Origin: Defluviimonas salinarum
Lineage (GTDB): Bacteria > Pseudomonadota > Alphaproteobacteria > Rhodobacterales > Rhodobacteraceae
Reading direction: 5' to 3'
Length of the DNA: 64,000 nt
Assembly: GCF_026013545.1 (NCBI RefSeq)
Contig: NZ_JAPDOG010000002.1
Coordinates: forward strand, 248,001-312,000
Shown here: piece by piece, positions 42,713-50,317 of the stretch
How positions within the stretch are numbered: the stretch's first letter is position 1
Layout: each line of letters begins with the position of its first letter
Translations under genes and position numbers: made by a program
The notes under the pieces: generated by a model
The model's database searches: none
Told to the model about the DNA's origin: nothing
Seen by the model: the letters and a program-made list of their open reading frames with translations, nothing else

Positions 42713-44098
42713 ATGCCGTTTTCCTTCGCCGATCCCGCCGCCGCATCGCGTCCTCTTCACCTGGTGGAGGCGGCAGAGGCCGCCGCGTTCGTTGCCGGGC
42801 GCAGTGATGCGGAACGCGCCTGGCTCGACGCCTTGGGCTTTACCGGGGCGCTCGGCCAGATCTACGTTCTGCCGGGTCTCGACGGGGCGCCGGCGGGTGC
42901 GGTGTTCGGCTGGGGCAGCGCGGCAACGCGGCGGCGCGGACGGTTCCAGATCGCGCGCGCGGTGGCCGACCTGCCCTCGGGTGACTGGCATCTCGAAGGC
43001 GATCTCAGCCCTCGGGAGGCCGAAGAGGCGGCACTCGGCTGGCTGCTCGCGACCTATCGCTTCACACGCTACAAATCCGTGAAGACGCCCGTCGCACGGC
43101 TGAAAGCGCCGGCGGGCGTCGATGCGGCGCGGCTTCTGGCGATTGCCGAGGGCGAGGCACTGACCCGCGACCTGATCAACACGCCTGCCGCCGACATGGG
43201 GCCGGCGGAACTCGAGGACGCCTTCACCACGCTCGGCCGCCGTTTCGGCGCCGAGATCCGGGTGATCCGCGGCGACGATCTCCTCGCCCACGGCTTCCCG
43301 ATGATCCACGCCGTGGGCCGCGCCTCGGACCGTGCGCCGCGGCTTCTCGACCTAACTTGGGGCGAGGCGGGGCCGCGGCTCACGCTGGTCGGCAAGGGGG
43401 TCTGCTTCGACACCGGCGGGCTCGACATCAAGCCGGCCGCGTCGATGGGGCTAATGAAGAAGGACATGGGCGGCGCGGCGACGGTGATCGGGCTCGCCCA
43501 CATGATCATGGCGCTCGGGCTGAAGCTCCGGCTCCGGGTTCTGGTCCCGGCTGTGGAGAACGCGGTCGGCGGCAATGCCTTTCGGCCGCAGGACATCCTG
43601 AAAAGCCGCAAGGGCCTGACGGTCGAGATCAACAACACGGATGCCGAGGGCCGGCTCGTGCTCGCCGATGCCCTGGCGCTCGCCGACGAGGAGAAGCCCG
43701 ACCTTCTCGTCTCGATGGCCACGCTCACCGGCGCGGCCCGGGTCGCGGTGGGCCCCGACCTCGCGCCCTACTTCTGCGACGACGATATCATCGCGGCGGC
43801 ACTGGCGGAGGCCGGGGCGACAATCGCGGATCCCCTATGGCGGCTGCCGTTCTGGGAACCCTACGAGACCATGATCGAGCCCGGCATCGCCGATCTCGAC
43901 AATGCGCCCGCGGGCGGCATGGCCGGATCGATCACGGCCGCGCTCTTTCTCCGGCGCTTCGTCACGGACACGCCCCGCTACGCGCATTTCGACATCTACG
44001 GATGGCAACCTAAGGCGGAACCGGGGCGACCCAAGGGCGGCGTCGGCCAGGGCGCGCGGGCGCTCCTGGAGGCGCTTCCGGGCGTGCTCGGGCTGTGA
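42713..44098 (+). CDS. Leucyl aminopeptidase family protein (M17)
   Basis: A 461-residue zinc/manganese exopeptidase. The catalytic core includes LVGKGVCFDTGGLDIKPAAS (metal-binding Lys and Asp), MKKDMGGAATVIGL, and the family signature NNTDAEGRLVLADALALADE (metal Asp and Glu, catalytic Arg). The ENAVGGNAFRPQDILKSRKG segment is typical. It releases N-terminal residues from peptides in the cytoplasm. Its stop overlaps the GTG start of the next gene, an NlpC/P60 hydrolase, so the pair may process wall-derived peptides. Confidence 0.93.
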   Translation: MPFSFADPAAASRPLHLVEAAEAAAFVAGRSDAERAWLDALGFTGALGQIYVLPGLDGAPAGAVFGWGSAATRRRGRFQIARAVADLPSGDWHLEGDLSPREAEEAALGWLLATYRFTRYKSVKTPVARLKAPAGVDAARLLAIAEGEALTRDLINTPAADMGPAELEDAFTTLGRRFGAEIRVIRGDDLLAHGFPMIHAVGRASDRAPRLLDLTWGEAGPRLTLVGKGVCFDTGGLDIKPAASMGLMKKDMGGAATVIGLAHMIMALGLKLRLRVLVPAVENAVGGNAFRPQDILKSRKGLTVEINNTDAEGRLVLADALALADEEKPDLLVSMATLTGAARVAVGPDLAPYFCDDDIIAAALAEAGATIADPLWRLPFWEPYETMIEPGIADLDNAPAGGMAGSITAALFLRRFVTDTPRYAHFDIYGWQPKAEPGRPKGGVGQGARALLEALPGVLGL

Positions 44099-44934
44099 GC
44101 GACCGGCGCCTCACCCCGGCGAACGGCCGGGTCGCGCATGCCGCGCTCGAAGGCCAGGTTGCGGCCGACCGCTACGTTTCGGGCGACTGGGCACGGATCG
44201 CGGCGCCGCTCGCCGACCTCCTCGCGCGACCGGACGGGCCGCGCGACCGCCAGGTGCTGATGGGCGAACGGGTGCTGGTGCTCGACCGGCACGGCGGCTT
44301 CGCCTTCGTCCAGGCCGAGAAGGACGGCTATTGCGGCTACCTCGCCGAGCCGGTGATCGGCGCCGACCGCGCCGCCACCCACTGGGTCTCGGCCCCCGCG
44401 ACCCATCTCTACCGCGAACCCGACATCAAGCGGCCGGAGGTGGCGAGCCTCACGCTCGGCGCGCGGCTGACCGTCACGGCCGAACACCTCGCTTTCCTCG
44501 AGACCGCCGAGGGGCTCTTCGTGCCGCGGATGCATCTGAAGCCGCTCGGCGACTGGGCGGACGACCCAGCCGGCGTGGCGGAAAGCCTGACCGGCACCCC
44601 TTATCTCTGGGGTGGCAACGCGCGGTCCGGGATCGACTGCTCGGGTCTCGTCCAGGCCGCGCTTCTCGCCTGCGGCATCGCCTGCCCGGGCGACAGCGAC
44701 CTGCAGGAGGCCGCCCTCGGCGCGCCGCTGCCCGAGGATGCCGGATACCGGCGCGGCGACCTCCTGTTCTGGAAGGGCCATGTCGCGATGGCGGTCAGCG
44801 AAACCCAGCTCATCCACGCCAATGCCTTCCACATGGCGGTGGCCCATGAGGGGACCGCCGAGGCGATCGCCCGCATCGCGCGTCAGGGCGACGGCCGCCC
44901 CAGCACGGTGAAACGGCTCGCGGCCCGCCGCTGA
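44095..44934 (+). CDS. NlpC/P60-family peptidase with SH3 domain
   Basis: A 279-residue cysteine peptidase. It starts at a GTG at 44095 overlapping the aminopeptidase stop (GTGA). Residues 30-150 form SH3-like segments (VLMGERVLVLDRHGGFAFVQ, GYCGYLAEPVI, LGARLTVTAEHLAFLET). The catalytic domain has Cys in GNARSGIDCSGLVQAALL, His in FWKGHVAMAV, and a final polar residue region IHANAFHMAV. It is similar to gamma-D-glutamyl-diamino acid endopeptidases that cut murein peptides in recycling. No signal peptide is seen, fitting a cytoplasmic role alongside the aminopeptidase. Confidence 0.88.
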   Translation: MSDRRLTPANGRVAHAALEGQVAADRYVSGDWARIAAPLADLLARPDGPRDRQVLMGERVLVLDRHGGFAFVQAEKDGYCGYLAEPVIGADRAATHWVSAPATHLYREPDIKRPEVASLTLGARLTVTAEHLAFLETAEGLFVPRMHLKPLGDWADDPAGVAESLTGTPYLWGGNARSGIDCSGLVQAALLACGIACPGDSDLQEAALGAPLPEDAGYRRGDLLFWKGHVAMAVSETQLIHANAFHMAVAHEGTAEAIARIARQGDGRPSTVKRLAARR

Positions 44935-44951
44935 CCGGGCGCGCCCATCCC

Positions 44952-44988
44952 CTTCATCTTGCCGAAAATATCCCCGCCGGAGGCTCCC
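44952..44988. repeat. Copy of dispersed intergenic repeat
   Basis: CTTCATCTTGCCGAAAATAT followed by CCCCGCCGGAGGCTCCC matches one arm of the palindromic element at 31551-31583 (CTTCATCTTGC..ATCC..CGCCGGAGGC) and its inverted partner at 31505-31539. It sits in the short gap between converging genes. Such copies are common between genes in Rhodobacterales. Confidence 0.65.
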
Positions 44989-45012
44989 GCAGCCGCCACC
45001 CGCGCACCGGGG

Positions 45013-45363
45013 TCAATCGTCCACCGGACGGATCAGCTTGCGTTCGAGCACCCGAAGCACCACGGGCAATTCATGGCCGCGCTTCAGAACCTGCCCGTCC
45101 ATGCCGATGACCGAATACATGCCCTGGCGGCTCCTGAGCCGCGGATGCTTCTCGATCCGGTAGATCGGGAACTCCGCGGCGCGGCGGAAGACCGAGAACA
45201 CCGCCATGTCGCGCAGGAAGGACAGGGCGTAGTCGCGCCACTCGCCCGCCGCCACCATGCGCCCGTAGAGTCCGAGGATCTGGCCAAGCTCCAGACGATC
45301 AAATGAAACCTGCTCGGGCGGGGAAGGGGAGGCGCGGAACGGGGTCGGCGTCTGGACCGTCAT
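45013..45363 (-). CDS. DUF2794-family protein
   Basis: A 116-residue protein conserved in alphaproteobacteria. Recognisable stretches are EQVSFDRLELGQILGLYGRM, AAGEWRDYALSFLRDMAVFS, VFRRAAEFPIYRIEKHPRLR and QGMYSVIGMDGQVLKRGHEL. It has no membrane span or catalytic motif. The ATG at 45363 lies in an AT-rich leader 63 bp downstream of imuB. Function unknown. Confidence 0.85.
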   Translation of the reverse strand: MTVQTPTPFRASPSPPEQVSFDRLELGQILGLYGRMVAAGEWRDYALSFLRDMAVFSVFRRAAEFPIYRIEKHPRLRSRQGMYSVIGMDGQVLKRGHELPVVLRVLERKLIRPVDD

Positions 45364-45425
45364 AAGAGAAATGTTACATTCGTTTGGCAACAAATCAAGC
45401 CTGCCGGCGCTTTGGCGCCGCGCGC

Positions 45426-47075
45426 TCAGCGGAATGTGCCCTGACAGTACCAGCCGCCCGAGACCGCGCCGCCATGGGCGAAGAACAGCCAGAGCCGCTC
45501 GCCCGTCTCCACCTCCACCCGCCAGTAGTCGCGGGTGCCAGAGCGCCAGTCGGGCTCGTCGAGCCACCATTCCGGCGCGATCCGCTCCGGCCCGGTGGCC
45601 GCGGTGGTGACGAGGTCGCGGCGGCGCCAGCGGAACCGCGCGGGCGGCATCGGGTCCTCGGGCGCGGCGAGCGGCTCGGGGCGGAAGATCACCAGCGGCC
45701 GCGGGGTACGGGGCGGCGGCCAGTCGACGGCGGGCTTCGACCAGGCGGCGGGCAGGATCTTCGCCGATTTCTCCGGGATGTGGCTGTCGGCCGGCGCGAG
45801 CCGGGTGATCGCCTCCATCCCCACCCGCGCCCCGAGCTTCGAGATCAGGTCGTCGAGCGCGGTCTCGGCGGCGCTGCGCCCCGGCGCATCGCCGGGATCG
45901 TTGGGGCCGCGGACCTGGCGGGCATGGACCGGCTCGGTTACATGCGCCTCGAGCCGCAGCATGTCGATGCCGAAGCCGGGGTCGACCTCGTCGAGCTTCA
46001 GCATCAGGAGCGGGCGCAGCCGGTCGGGATCGGCCGAGGGCCGGGCGAGGCCGAGCTCGATCTCCTGCATCGACTGGTCGGCGCGGAACAGTTGCAACCG
46101 CACCCGCCGCGCGCCCCGGCCCTTGTCGCGGAGCCGCGCCGCGAGCGCGGGCAGGAGCCGGTCGATCCCGGCCATGATGTCCTCCGCGAGCCCGATCGGG
46201 TCGGGCAGCGTCAGCCGCACCGCGAAATGCAAGGGCGCGCGGGCGGGCGAGACCGGCTCGGTCTCGACCCCAAGCGCCTGGTCGAGTCGGCGGATGAGGC
46301 CGAGGCCGAAGCGCCGCGACAGCGCGGCGCGCGGCATTCCCATGATGTCGCCGACATGGCGCAGCCCGAGCCGGGCGAGGCCATGAACCGTGTCGTCGTC
46401 GATGCGGAGCGCGGCCAAGGGCAGCGGCGCGAGGCTCTGCCGGAGCTGGCCGGGGGCCGAGATCCGGGCCTGCGGCACCGGCGGCATCTCCGGCACCGGC
46501 GCCGGGCCGCCGCGGATCCAGTGCCGCTTGGCTGCGCGTGACCGCGTCGCCCGCGCCTCCTGGTCGATGGCGTCGCCGTTCCTGACCCGCGCCGCCTCGC
46601 GCCCGGCATGGCGCGCGAGCGCCCAGGCCGCGCCCACCGTGTCGGCGATGCCGGCCTCGACCGTCAGGCCGAGCCCGGCGCAATCCTCCGCCACCGCGCC
46701 CAGCACGCCCTCCTCGCCGCCGAAGAGATGCGCCGCGCCGGACAGGTCGATCACCAGCCCCTCGGGCGGCTCCTCTGCGACCCAGGGGCTGAACTTGCCG
46801 GCCCAGCGGCGGAGCGCGGTGAGGAACTGCGCCTCGGCGCGGGGATTGCGGAACCGGGTGACAAGCGCCGGGCTCATCGCCAGCGCATCGCGCAGGGGCT
46901 GGCCGCGATAGAGCCCCTCGGCCTCGGCGGCGGCGGTGAGCGAGGTCAGGACCTGGCGGTTCGCCTCCTCGCCGACGACGGCAAAGGCCGGGGCCGGCAT
47001 GCCGCGCATCCGGCGCACCAGCCGTTCGGCGCCGAGACGGGGGAACCAGAGCGAGAGAATCCGGCGTTGGACCAT
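45426..47075 (-). CDS. imuB: ImuB-type Y-family polymerase-like protein
   Basis: A 549-residue member of the inactive Y-family group that, with DnaE2, carries out error-prone translesion synthesis. The N-terminal palm lacks catalytic acids (RRILSLWFPRLGAERLVRRM in place of the usual D-x-D/F-A-S motif), as in ImuB. Other features are VLTSLTAAAEAEGLYRGQPL and a helix-hairpin-helix region (LRHVGDIMGMPRAALSRRFG). The C-terminus is specific to ImuB (DLVTTAATGPERIAPEWW, WRVEVETGERLWLFF). A LexA box lies just upstream. No imuA or dnaE2 is adjacent, which is unusual. Confidence 0.9.
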   Translation of the reverse strand: MVQRRILSLWFPRLGAERLVRRMRGMPAPAFAVVGEEANRQVLTSLTAAAEAEGLYRGQPLRDALAMSPALVTRFRNPRAEAQFLTALRRWAGKFSPWVAEEPPEGLVIDLSGAAHLFGGEEGVLGAVAEDCAGLGLTVEAGIADTVGAAWALARHAGREAARVRNGDAIDQEARATRSRAAKRHWIRGGPAPVPEMPPVPQARISAPGQLRQSLAPLPLAALRIDDDTVHGLARLGLRHVGDIMGMPRAALSRRFGLGLIRRLDQALGVETEPVSPARAPLHFAVRLTLPDPIGLAEDIMAGIDRLLPALAARLRDKGRGARRVRLQLFRADQSMQEIELGLARPSADPDRLRPLLMLKLDEVDPGFGIDMLRLEAHVTEPVHARQVRGPNDPGDAPGRSAAETALDDLISKLGARVGMEAITRLAPADSHIPEKSAKILPAAWSKPAVDWPPPRTPRPLVIFRPEPLAAPEDPMPPARFRWRRRDLVTTAATGPERIAPEWWLDEPDWRSGTRDYWRVEVETGERLWLFFAHGGAVSGGWYCQGTFR

Positions 47076-47089
47076 GAGGGCGACATAAT

Positions 47090-47104
47090 GTTCTTGATAT
47101 GTTC
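47090..47104. promoter_or_regulatory. LexA (SOS) box controlling imuB
   Basis: GTTC-TTGATAT-GTTC, an exact match to the alphaproteobacterial LexA direct repeat GTTC-N7-GTTC. It is 15 bp upstream of the imuB start, in an AT-rich patch that should also contain the promoter. DNA-damage induction of imuB is therefore expected. Confidence 0.88.
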
Positions 47105-47139
47105 CATATTACCCTCCGCCCCGGCCGGAGTCGAGTCGC

Positions 47140-47412
47140 TCAGCCGCAGCGGATTGCGGCAATCATCCCGTCGGCGCCGATCTCGACGTTCAACCGGCCG
47201 GGGTTGTAATCCATCGTGACCGCCTCGTCCGGGTGAACCACCCGCACCGGCTCATCGAGCCCGGTTGGATCGAAGGCATTTTCCGGTTGCCCGACAAGAT
47301 GTTGCAGGCTTTCGGCCGAGCAGGTCGCCTCGGCAGGGACGGCCGGACTCGCCGGCGCCTCGACGCAGGCGGCCAGAAGCGGAATCGCGAGGAAGATGGC
47401 AGAAGCTTTCAC
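47140..47412 (-). CDS. I78-family peptidase inhibitor lipoprotein
   Basis: A 90-residue small lipoprotein. The lipobox is LAAC at residues 12-15 of [20 protein letters not shown]. The inhibitor domain follows: [37 protein letters not shown] and [16 protein letters not shown]. The paired Cys and [12 protein letters not shown] are characteristic of I78 (PF11720) inhibitors, which fold like small serine-protease inhibitors. It probably lies in the periplasm anchored to a membrane. It diverges from adhC. Confidence 0.85.
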   Translation of the reverse strand: MKASAIFLAIPLLAACVEAPASPAVPAEATCSAESLQHLVGQPENAFDPTGLDEPVRVVHPDEAVTMDYNPGRLNVEIGADGMIAAIRCG

Positions 47413-47495
47413 TGGAATGTCGTTTCCCGAATTGCATTGGCGGCGAGTATGCCACAGGGTCTGACGAGCACAACAAGACGATGGGAGGATCCCCG

Positions 47496-48623
47496 ATGCG
47501 TACCCGCGCCGCCGTGGCCGTTCAGGCCGGCAAGCCCTTGGAAATCATGGAGGTGAACTTGGCCGGCCCGAAGGCTGGCGAGGTCCTTGTGGAGATCAAG
47601 GCCACCGGCATCTGCCACACCGACGAATTCACGCTCTCGGGCGCGGACCCGGAAGGGCTCTTCCCGGCGATCCTCGGCCACGAGGGCGCGGGCGTCGTCG
47701 TCGATGTCGGCCCCGGCGTCACCAGCCTGAAGAAGGGTGACCATGTCATCCCGCTCTACACGCCGGAATGCCGGACCTGCCCGTCCTGCCTTTCCCGCAA
47801 GACCAACCTCTGCACCTCGATCCGCGCGACTCAAGGACAGGGCCTGATGCCGGATGGCACGTCGCGTTTCTCGACCCTGGATGGTGACCCGATCCTGCAT
47901 TACATGGGCTGCTCGACCTTCTCGAACTACACGGTCCTGCCCGAGATCGCGCTCGCCAAGGTGCGCGAGGACGCGCCCTTCGACAAGATCTGCTACATCG
48001 GTTGCGGCGTGACCACCGGCATCGGAGCGGTGATCAACACCGCGAAGGTGGAGATCGGCGCGACGGCGGCGGTGTTCGGCCTCGGCGGCATCGGCCTCAA
48101 CGTGATCCAGGGCCTGCGGCTTGCGGGCGCCGACAAGATCATCGGTGTCGACCTCAACCCGGCCAAGAAGGAAATGGCCGAGAAGTTCGGGATGACCCAT
48201 TTCGTCAACCCGAAGGACTGCGAGAACGTCGTCCAGGAGATCGTCAACATCACCAAGACCCCGTTCGACCAGATCGGCGGCGCGGATTATTCGTTCGACT
48301 GTACCGGCAACGTGAAGGTGATGCGCGACGCGCTCGAATGCACCCACAGGGGCTGGGGCCAGTCGATCATCATCGGCGTCGCCCCGGCGGGCGCCGTGAT
48401 CGAGACGCGGCCGTTCCAGCTCGTCACCGGGCGGGTGTGGAAGGGCACCGCCTTCGGCGGCGCGCGCGGGCGCACCGACGTGCCGAAGATCGTCGACTGG
48501 TACATGGAGGGCAAGATCGAGATCGACTCGATGATCACTCACCAGCTCAAGCTCGACGAGATCAACAAGGGCTTCGACCTGATGCACGCGGGCGAGTCGA
48601 TCCGCTCGGTCGTGGTCTACTGA
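47496..48623 (+). CDS. adhC: S-(hydroxymethyl)glutathione dehydrogenase / class III alcohol dehydrogenase
   Basis: A 375-residue zinc NAD enzyme that oxidises the formaldehyde-glutathione adduct to S-formylglutathione and also reduces S-nitrosoglutathione. Catalytic zinc ligands are in [14 protein letters not shown] and [13 protein letters not shown], and the structural zinc cysteines are in [18 protein letters not shown]. The NAD fold is [20 protein letters not shown]. Start ATG 47496 has GGGAGG upstream. Its partner hydrolase FghA is encoded at 56339 in this window. Confidence 0.95.
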   Translation: MRTRAAVAVQAGKPLEIMEVNLAGPKAGEVLVEIKATGICHTDEFTLSGADPEGLFPAILGHEGAGVVVDVGPGVTSLKKGDHVIPLYTPECRTCPSCLSRKTNLCTSIRATQGQGLMPDGTSRFSTLDGDPILHYMGCSTFSNYTVLPEIALAKVREDAPFDKICYIGCGVTTGIGAVINTAKVEIGATAAVFGLGGIGLNVIQGLRLAGADKIIGVDLNPAKKEMAEKFGMTHFVNPKDCENVVQEIVNITKTPFDQIGGADYSFDCTGNVKVMRDALECTHRGWGQSIIIGVAPAGAVIETRPFQLVTGRVWKGTAFGGARGRTDVPKIVDWYMEGKIEIDSMITHQLKLDEINKGFDLMHAGESIRSVVVY

Positions 48624-48656
48624 CCGCGCGCAACTGCGGGGAACCTTCCCGAACGG

Positions 48657-48687
48657 AAAGGCAAGGCTTCGACCGCCTTGCCTTTTT
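48657..48687. terminator. Terminator after adhC (bidirectional)
   Basis: AAAGGCAAGGC (48657-48667) pairs with GCCTTGCCTTT (48675-48685) over a seven-base loop, with a T run to 48687. It is an 11-bp perfect stem. It can also serve the converging membrane-protein gene on the other strand. Confidence 0.9.
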
Positions 48688-48708
48688 GTGCCGGACCTCC
48701 GGATTTGG

Positions 48709-49116
48709 TCAGTTCCGCGCCCCGGCTTCCGCGCCGAAAGCGGACTTGACGAAGTCCTCCTTCATCAGATGCGCCTTCATCGCCGGCAGGCCGACCGCCT
48801 TGAGCGACAGGATCGCGGCGTAGATCAGCGTCGCTGAGGCCAGCGCATCAAGGAACCAGCCGATGGCGTCGCCCGGCGGGCCGAGCCTTGCCGGAAGCCC
48901 GGCGAGCGCCGGCACGGTCCAGAGGCCCGTCAGTGCGTGAAGCGCCAGCGCGATCCAGAAGCCGGCGCAATAGGGGCAGTGCCATTGCCCGTAGAGTGCT
49001 CGCAGCGGGCCCGGCAATCGCGCCAGAAGCGCGTTGAACCAACTGCCCCATTCCGGCAGCTTCTCCCAGATCAGGATGTGTAGGGCGGTTCCGATCAGCA
49101 CGAGTTCAAAGGTCAT
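48709..49116 (-). CDS. Small membrane protein under MarR-type control (DUF1360-like)
   Basis: A 135-residue protein with hydrophobic segments at both ends of a central stretch (MTFELVLIGTALHILIWEKL, FWIALALHALTGLWTVPAL, ALASATLIYAAILSLKAVG). The HCPYCAGFW motif, a Cys-x-x-Cys in a membrane-adjacent position, resembles small DUF1360-type proteins. AGGAACTCAAG precedes the ATG. It lies downstream of a MarR gene with its own promoter overlapped by the same half-sites as the MarR promoter, so repression by that MarR protein is likely. Function unknown. Confidence 0.7.
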   Translation of the reverse strand: MTFELVLIGTALHILIWEKLPEWGSWFNALLARLPGPLRALYGQWHCPYCAGFWIALALHALTGLWTVPALAGLPARLGPPGDAIGWFLDALASATLIYAAILSLKAVGLPAMKAHLMKEDFVKSAFGAEAGARN

Positions 49117-49141
49117 CTTGAGTTCCTGTTTGTGTTGTTGA

Positions 49142-49171
49142 TTAGTTAGCCTGACTTACTTGTAGGCTCAA
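49142..49171 (-). promoter_or_regulatory. Promoter and MarR operator of the 49116 membrane-protein gene
   Basis: On the minus strand TTGAGC (49171-49166), a 17-base spacer, and TAACTA (49148-49143) form a good promoter. Overlapping it is TTAGTTAG-C-CTGACTTAC (49142-49159, plus-strand reading), an imperfect palindrome whose two halves recur exactly in front of marR. Operator placement over the -10 and spacer is typical of repression. Confidence 0.65.
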
Positions 49172-49187
49172 AGTTTAAGCAGCCGGG

Positions 49188-49616
49188 TCATGCCGGCGCG
49201 GGGCCGTCGAACACGGCATCCAGTTTCCGGCGCTCGGTGTCGGACAGGGAGTCCAGAAGCGTCCGGGCGGCGGCGGCATAGACGGTTTCGCCTCGCCGGA
49301 GCATGTCGATACCGGCTTCGGTCAGCAGGATGTGCTGGGCGCGGGCGTCGTACTGGCACGGGATCCGCGTGACAAGGCCACGCTCCTCGAGCTTCACGAC
49401 CATCGCGCTGGCCGAGGCCTTGCGGACCCCCATCTCGTCGACCACGTCCTGCAGGTGCTGGCCGTGATCGTGCCTGTCGGTCTTCCGTGCCTCCTGCTCG
49501 CGGATGGAGCGGAGATATTCGAACTCGCTGTGGCTCACGCCGGATGCTCCGCCCTGCATCGCCCATTGGCGATGGGCGTGGCGGTGGACGAGTTCGATCA
49601 GCCTTGCCAAATCCAT
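49188..49616 (-). CDS. MarR-family transcriptional regulator
   Basis: About 142 residues from the ATG at 49616 (MDLARLIELVHRHAHRQWAM). The winged helix region is visible: FEYLRSIREQ, LQDVVDEMGVRKASASAMVV, KLEERGLVTRIPCQYDARAQ and HILLTEAGIDML. A longer frame beginning 11 codons upstream would put a 12-base G tract inside the coding region as glycines and its start inside the operator, so the shorter start is preferred. It likely represses itself and the downstream membrane-protein gene. Confidence 0.85.
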   Translation of the reverse strand: MDLARLIELVHRHAHRQWAMQGGASGVSHSEFEYLRSIREQEARKTDRHDHGQHLQDVVDEMGVRKASASAMVVKLEERGLVTRIPCQYDARAQHILLTEAGIDMLRRGETVYAAAARTLLDSLSDTERRKLDAVFDGPAPA

Positions 49617-49620
49617 TGCG

Positions 49621-49632
49621 CCCCCCCCCCCC
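49621..49632. repeat. 12-base homopolymeric C/G tract at the marR start
   Basis: Twelve consecutive C on the plus strand (G on the marR strand), four bases before the marR ATG at 49616. It lies where the ribosome binding site should be. Such tracts are prone to slipped-strand length change and to sequencing error. Confidence 0.85.
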
Positions 49633-49636
49633 GTTG

Positions 49637-49679
49637 GTAAGTCAGACATCCTAACTAATGGGCGCGCGGGAAAAGTCAA
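49637..49679 (-). promoter_or_regulatory. marR promoter and operator
   Basis: On the minus strand TTGACT (49679-49674), 16 bases, TAGTTA (49657-49652). The -10 overlaps TTAGTTAG (49658-49651), which with CTGACTTAC (49645-49637) makes an imperfect palindrome with a five-base spacer. Both half-sites are identical to those at 49142-49159, where the spacer is one base. This indicates autoregulation. Confidence 0.65.
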
Positions 49680-49745
49680 GCGAGGGAACGAATATCGGCT
49701 AGCTGTCGGCCGGAGCCCGCGGATGAGCCGTGCGGAAAGAGGCGA

Positions 49746-50279
49746 ATGAACGGTTTTTCAACCAGACGCCTGATCGTCGAGACCTGGGCGGATGCGATTG
49801 CCGCCGAGCCCGCGCGATCCCGGCTCGTCGACGAATTGAAGCGGCTGCTGACCCCCGGCGTTCTGGAGCATCTGCCCGAACCGCTTCAGATCGCGCCCGG
49901 TGCGGGGGCCGTTGCGCTCTGGGTGGCGGGGCGGGGCCGCGAGGCCGCGGTCTACACCGTCCGTCATGCGGCGCAGGGGCATCTGATCGGGCTTCTGATC
50001 CTGGCCGAGTTCGCCGACGAGGGGGGCGGCGCGGCGATGCACCTCGGCTACCCGCTCGCGGAACCCGAGTGGGGCAAGGGATATGCGAGCGAACTGGTGG
50101 CCGGGCTCGTGGACTGGCTCGCCGAGCAGGGGCGGCCGGTCACGCTCCTCGGGGGCGTCGCAAATGGCAATCCCGCCTCGGCGGCCGTGCCGCGGAAGGC
50201 GGGTTTCAAGAGATCGGACGCGCTATCGGACCGCGACACCGACATGTATATCCATTGTCCGGTCCAGGCTGCGGTGTAG
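49746..50279 (+). CDS. GNAT-family N-acetyltransferase
   Basis: A 177-residue acetyltransferase of the RimJ/RimL-like type. N-terminal FSTRRLIVETWADAIAAEPA is followed by strands GHLIGLLILAEF and AAMHLGYPLAEPEWGKGYAS, the latter holding the acetyl-CoA pyrophosphate loop (W-G-K-G-Y-A). Then VTLLGGVANGNPASAAVPRK and the AGFKRSD stretch typical of the family end. The substrate is unknown. It diverges from the MarR gene. Confidence 0.83.
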   Translation: MNGFSTRRLIVETWADAIAAEPARSRLVDELKRLLTPGVLEHLPEPLQIAPGAGAVALWVAGRGREAAVYTVRHAAQGHLIGLLILAEFADEGGGAAMHLGYPLAEPEWGKGYASELVAGLVDWLAEQGRPVTLLGGVANGNPASAAVPRKAGFKRSDALSDRDTDMYIHCPVQAAV

Positions 50280-50317
50280 AGCGCGGGCACCACGATGGGC
50301 GGCTTGCCTGGACGGCG

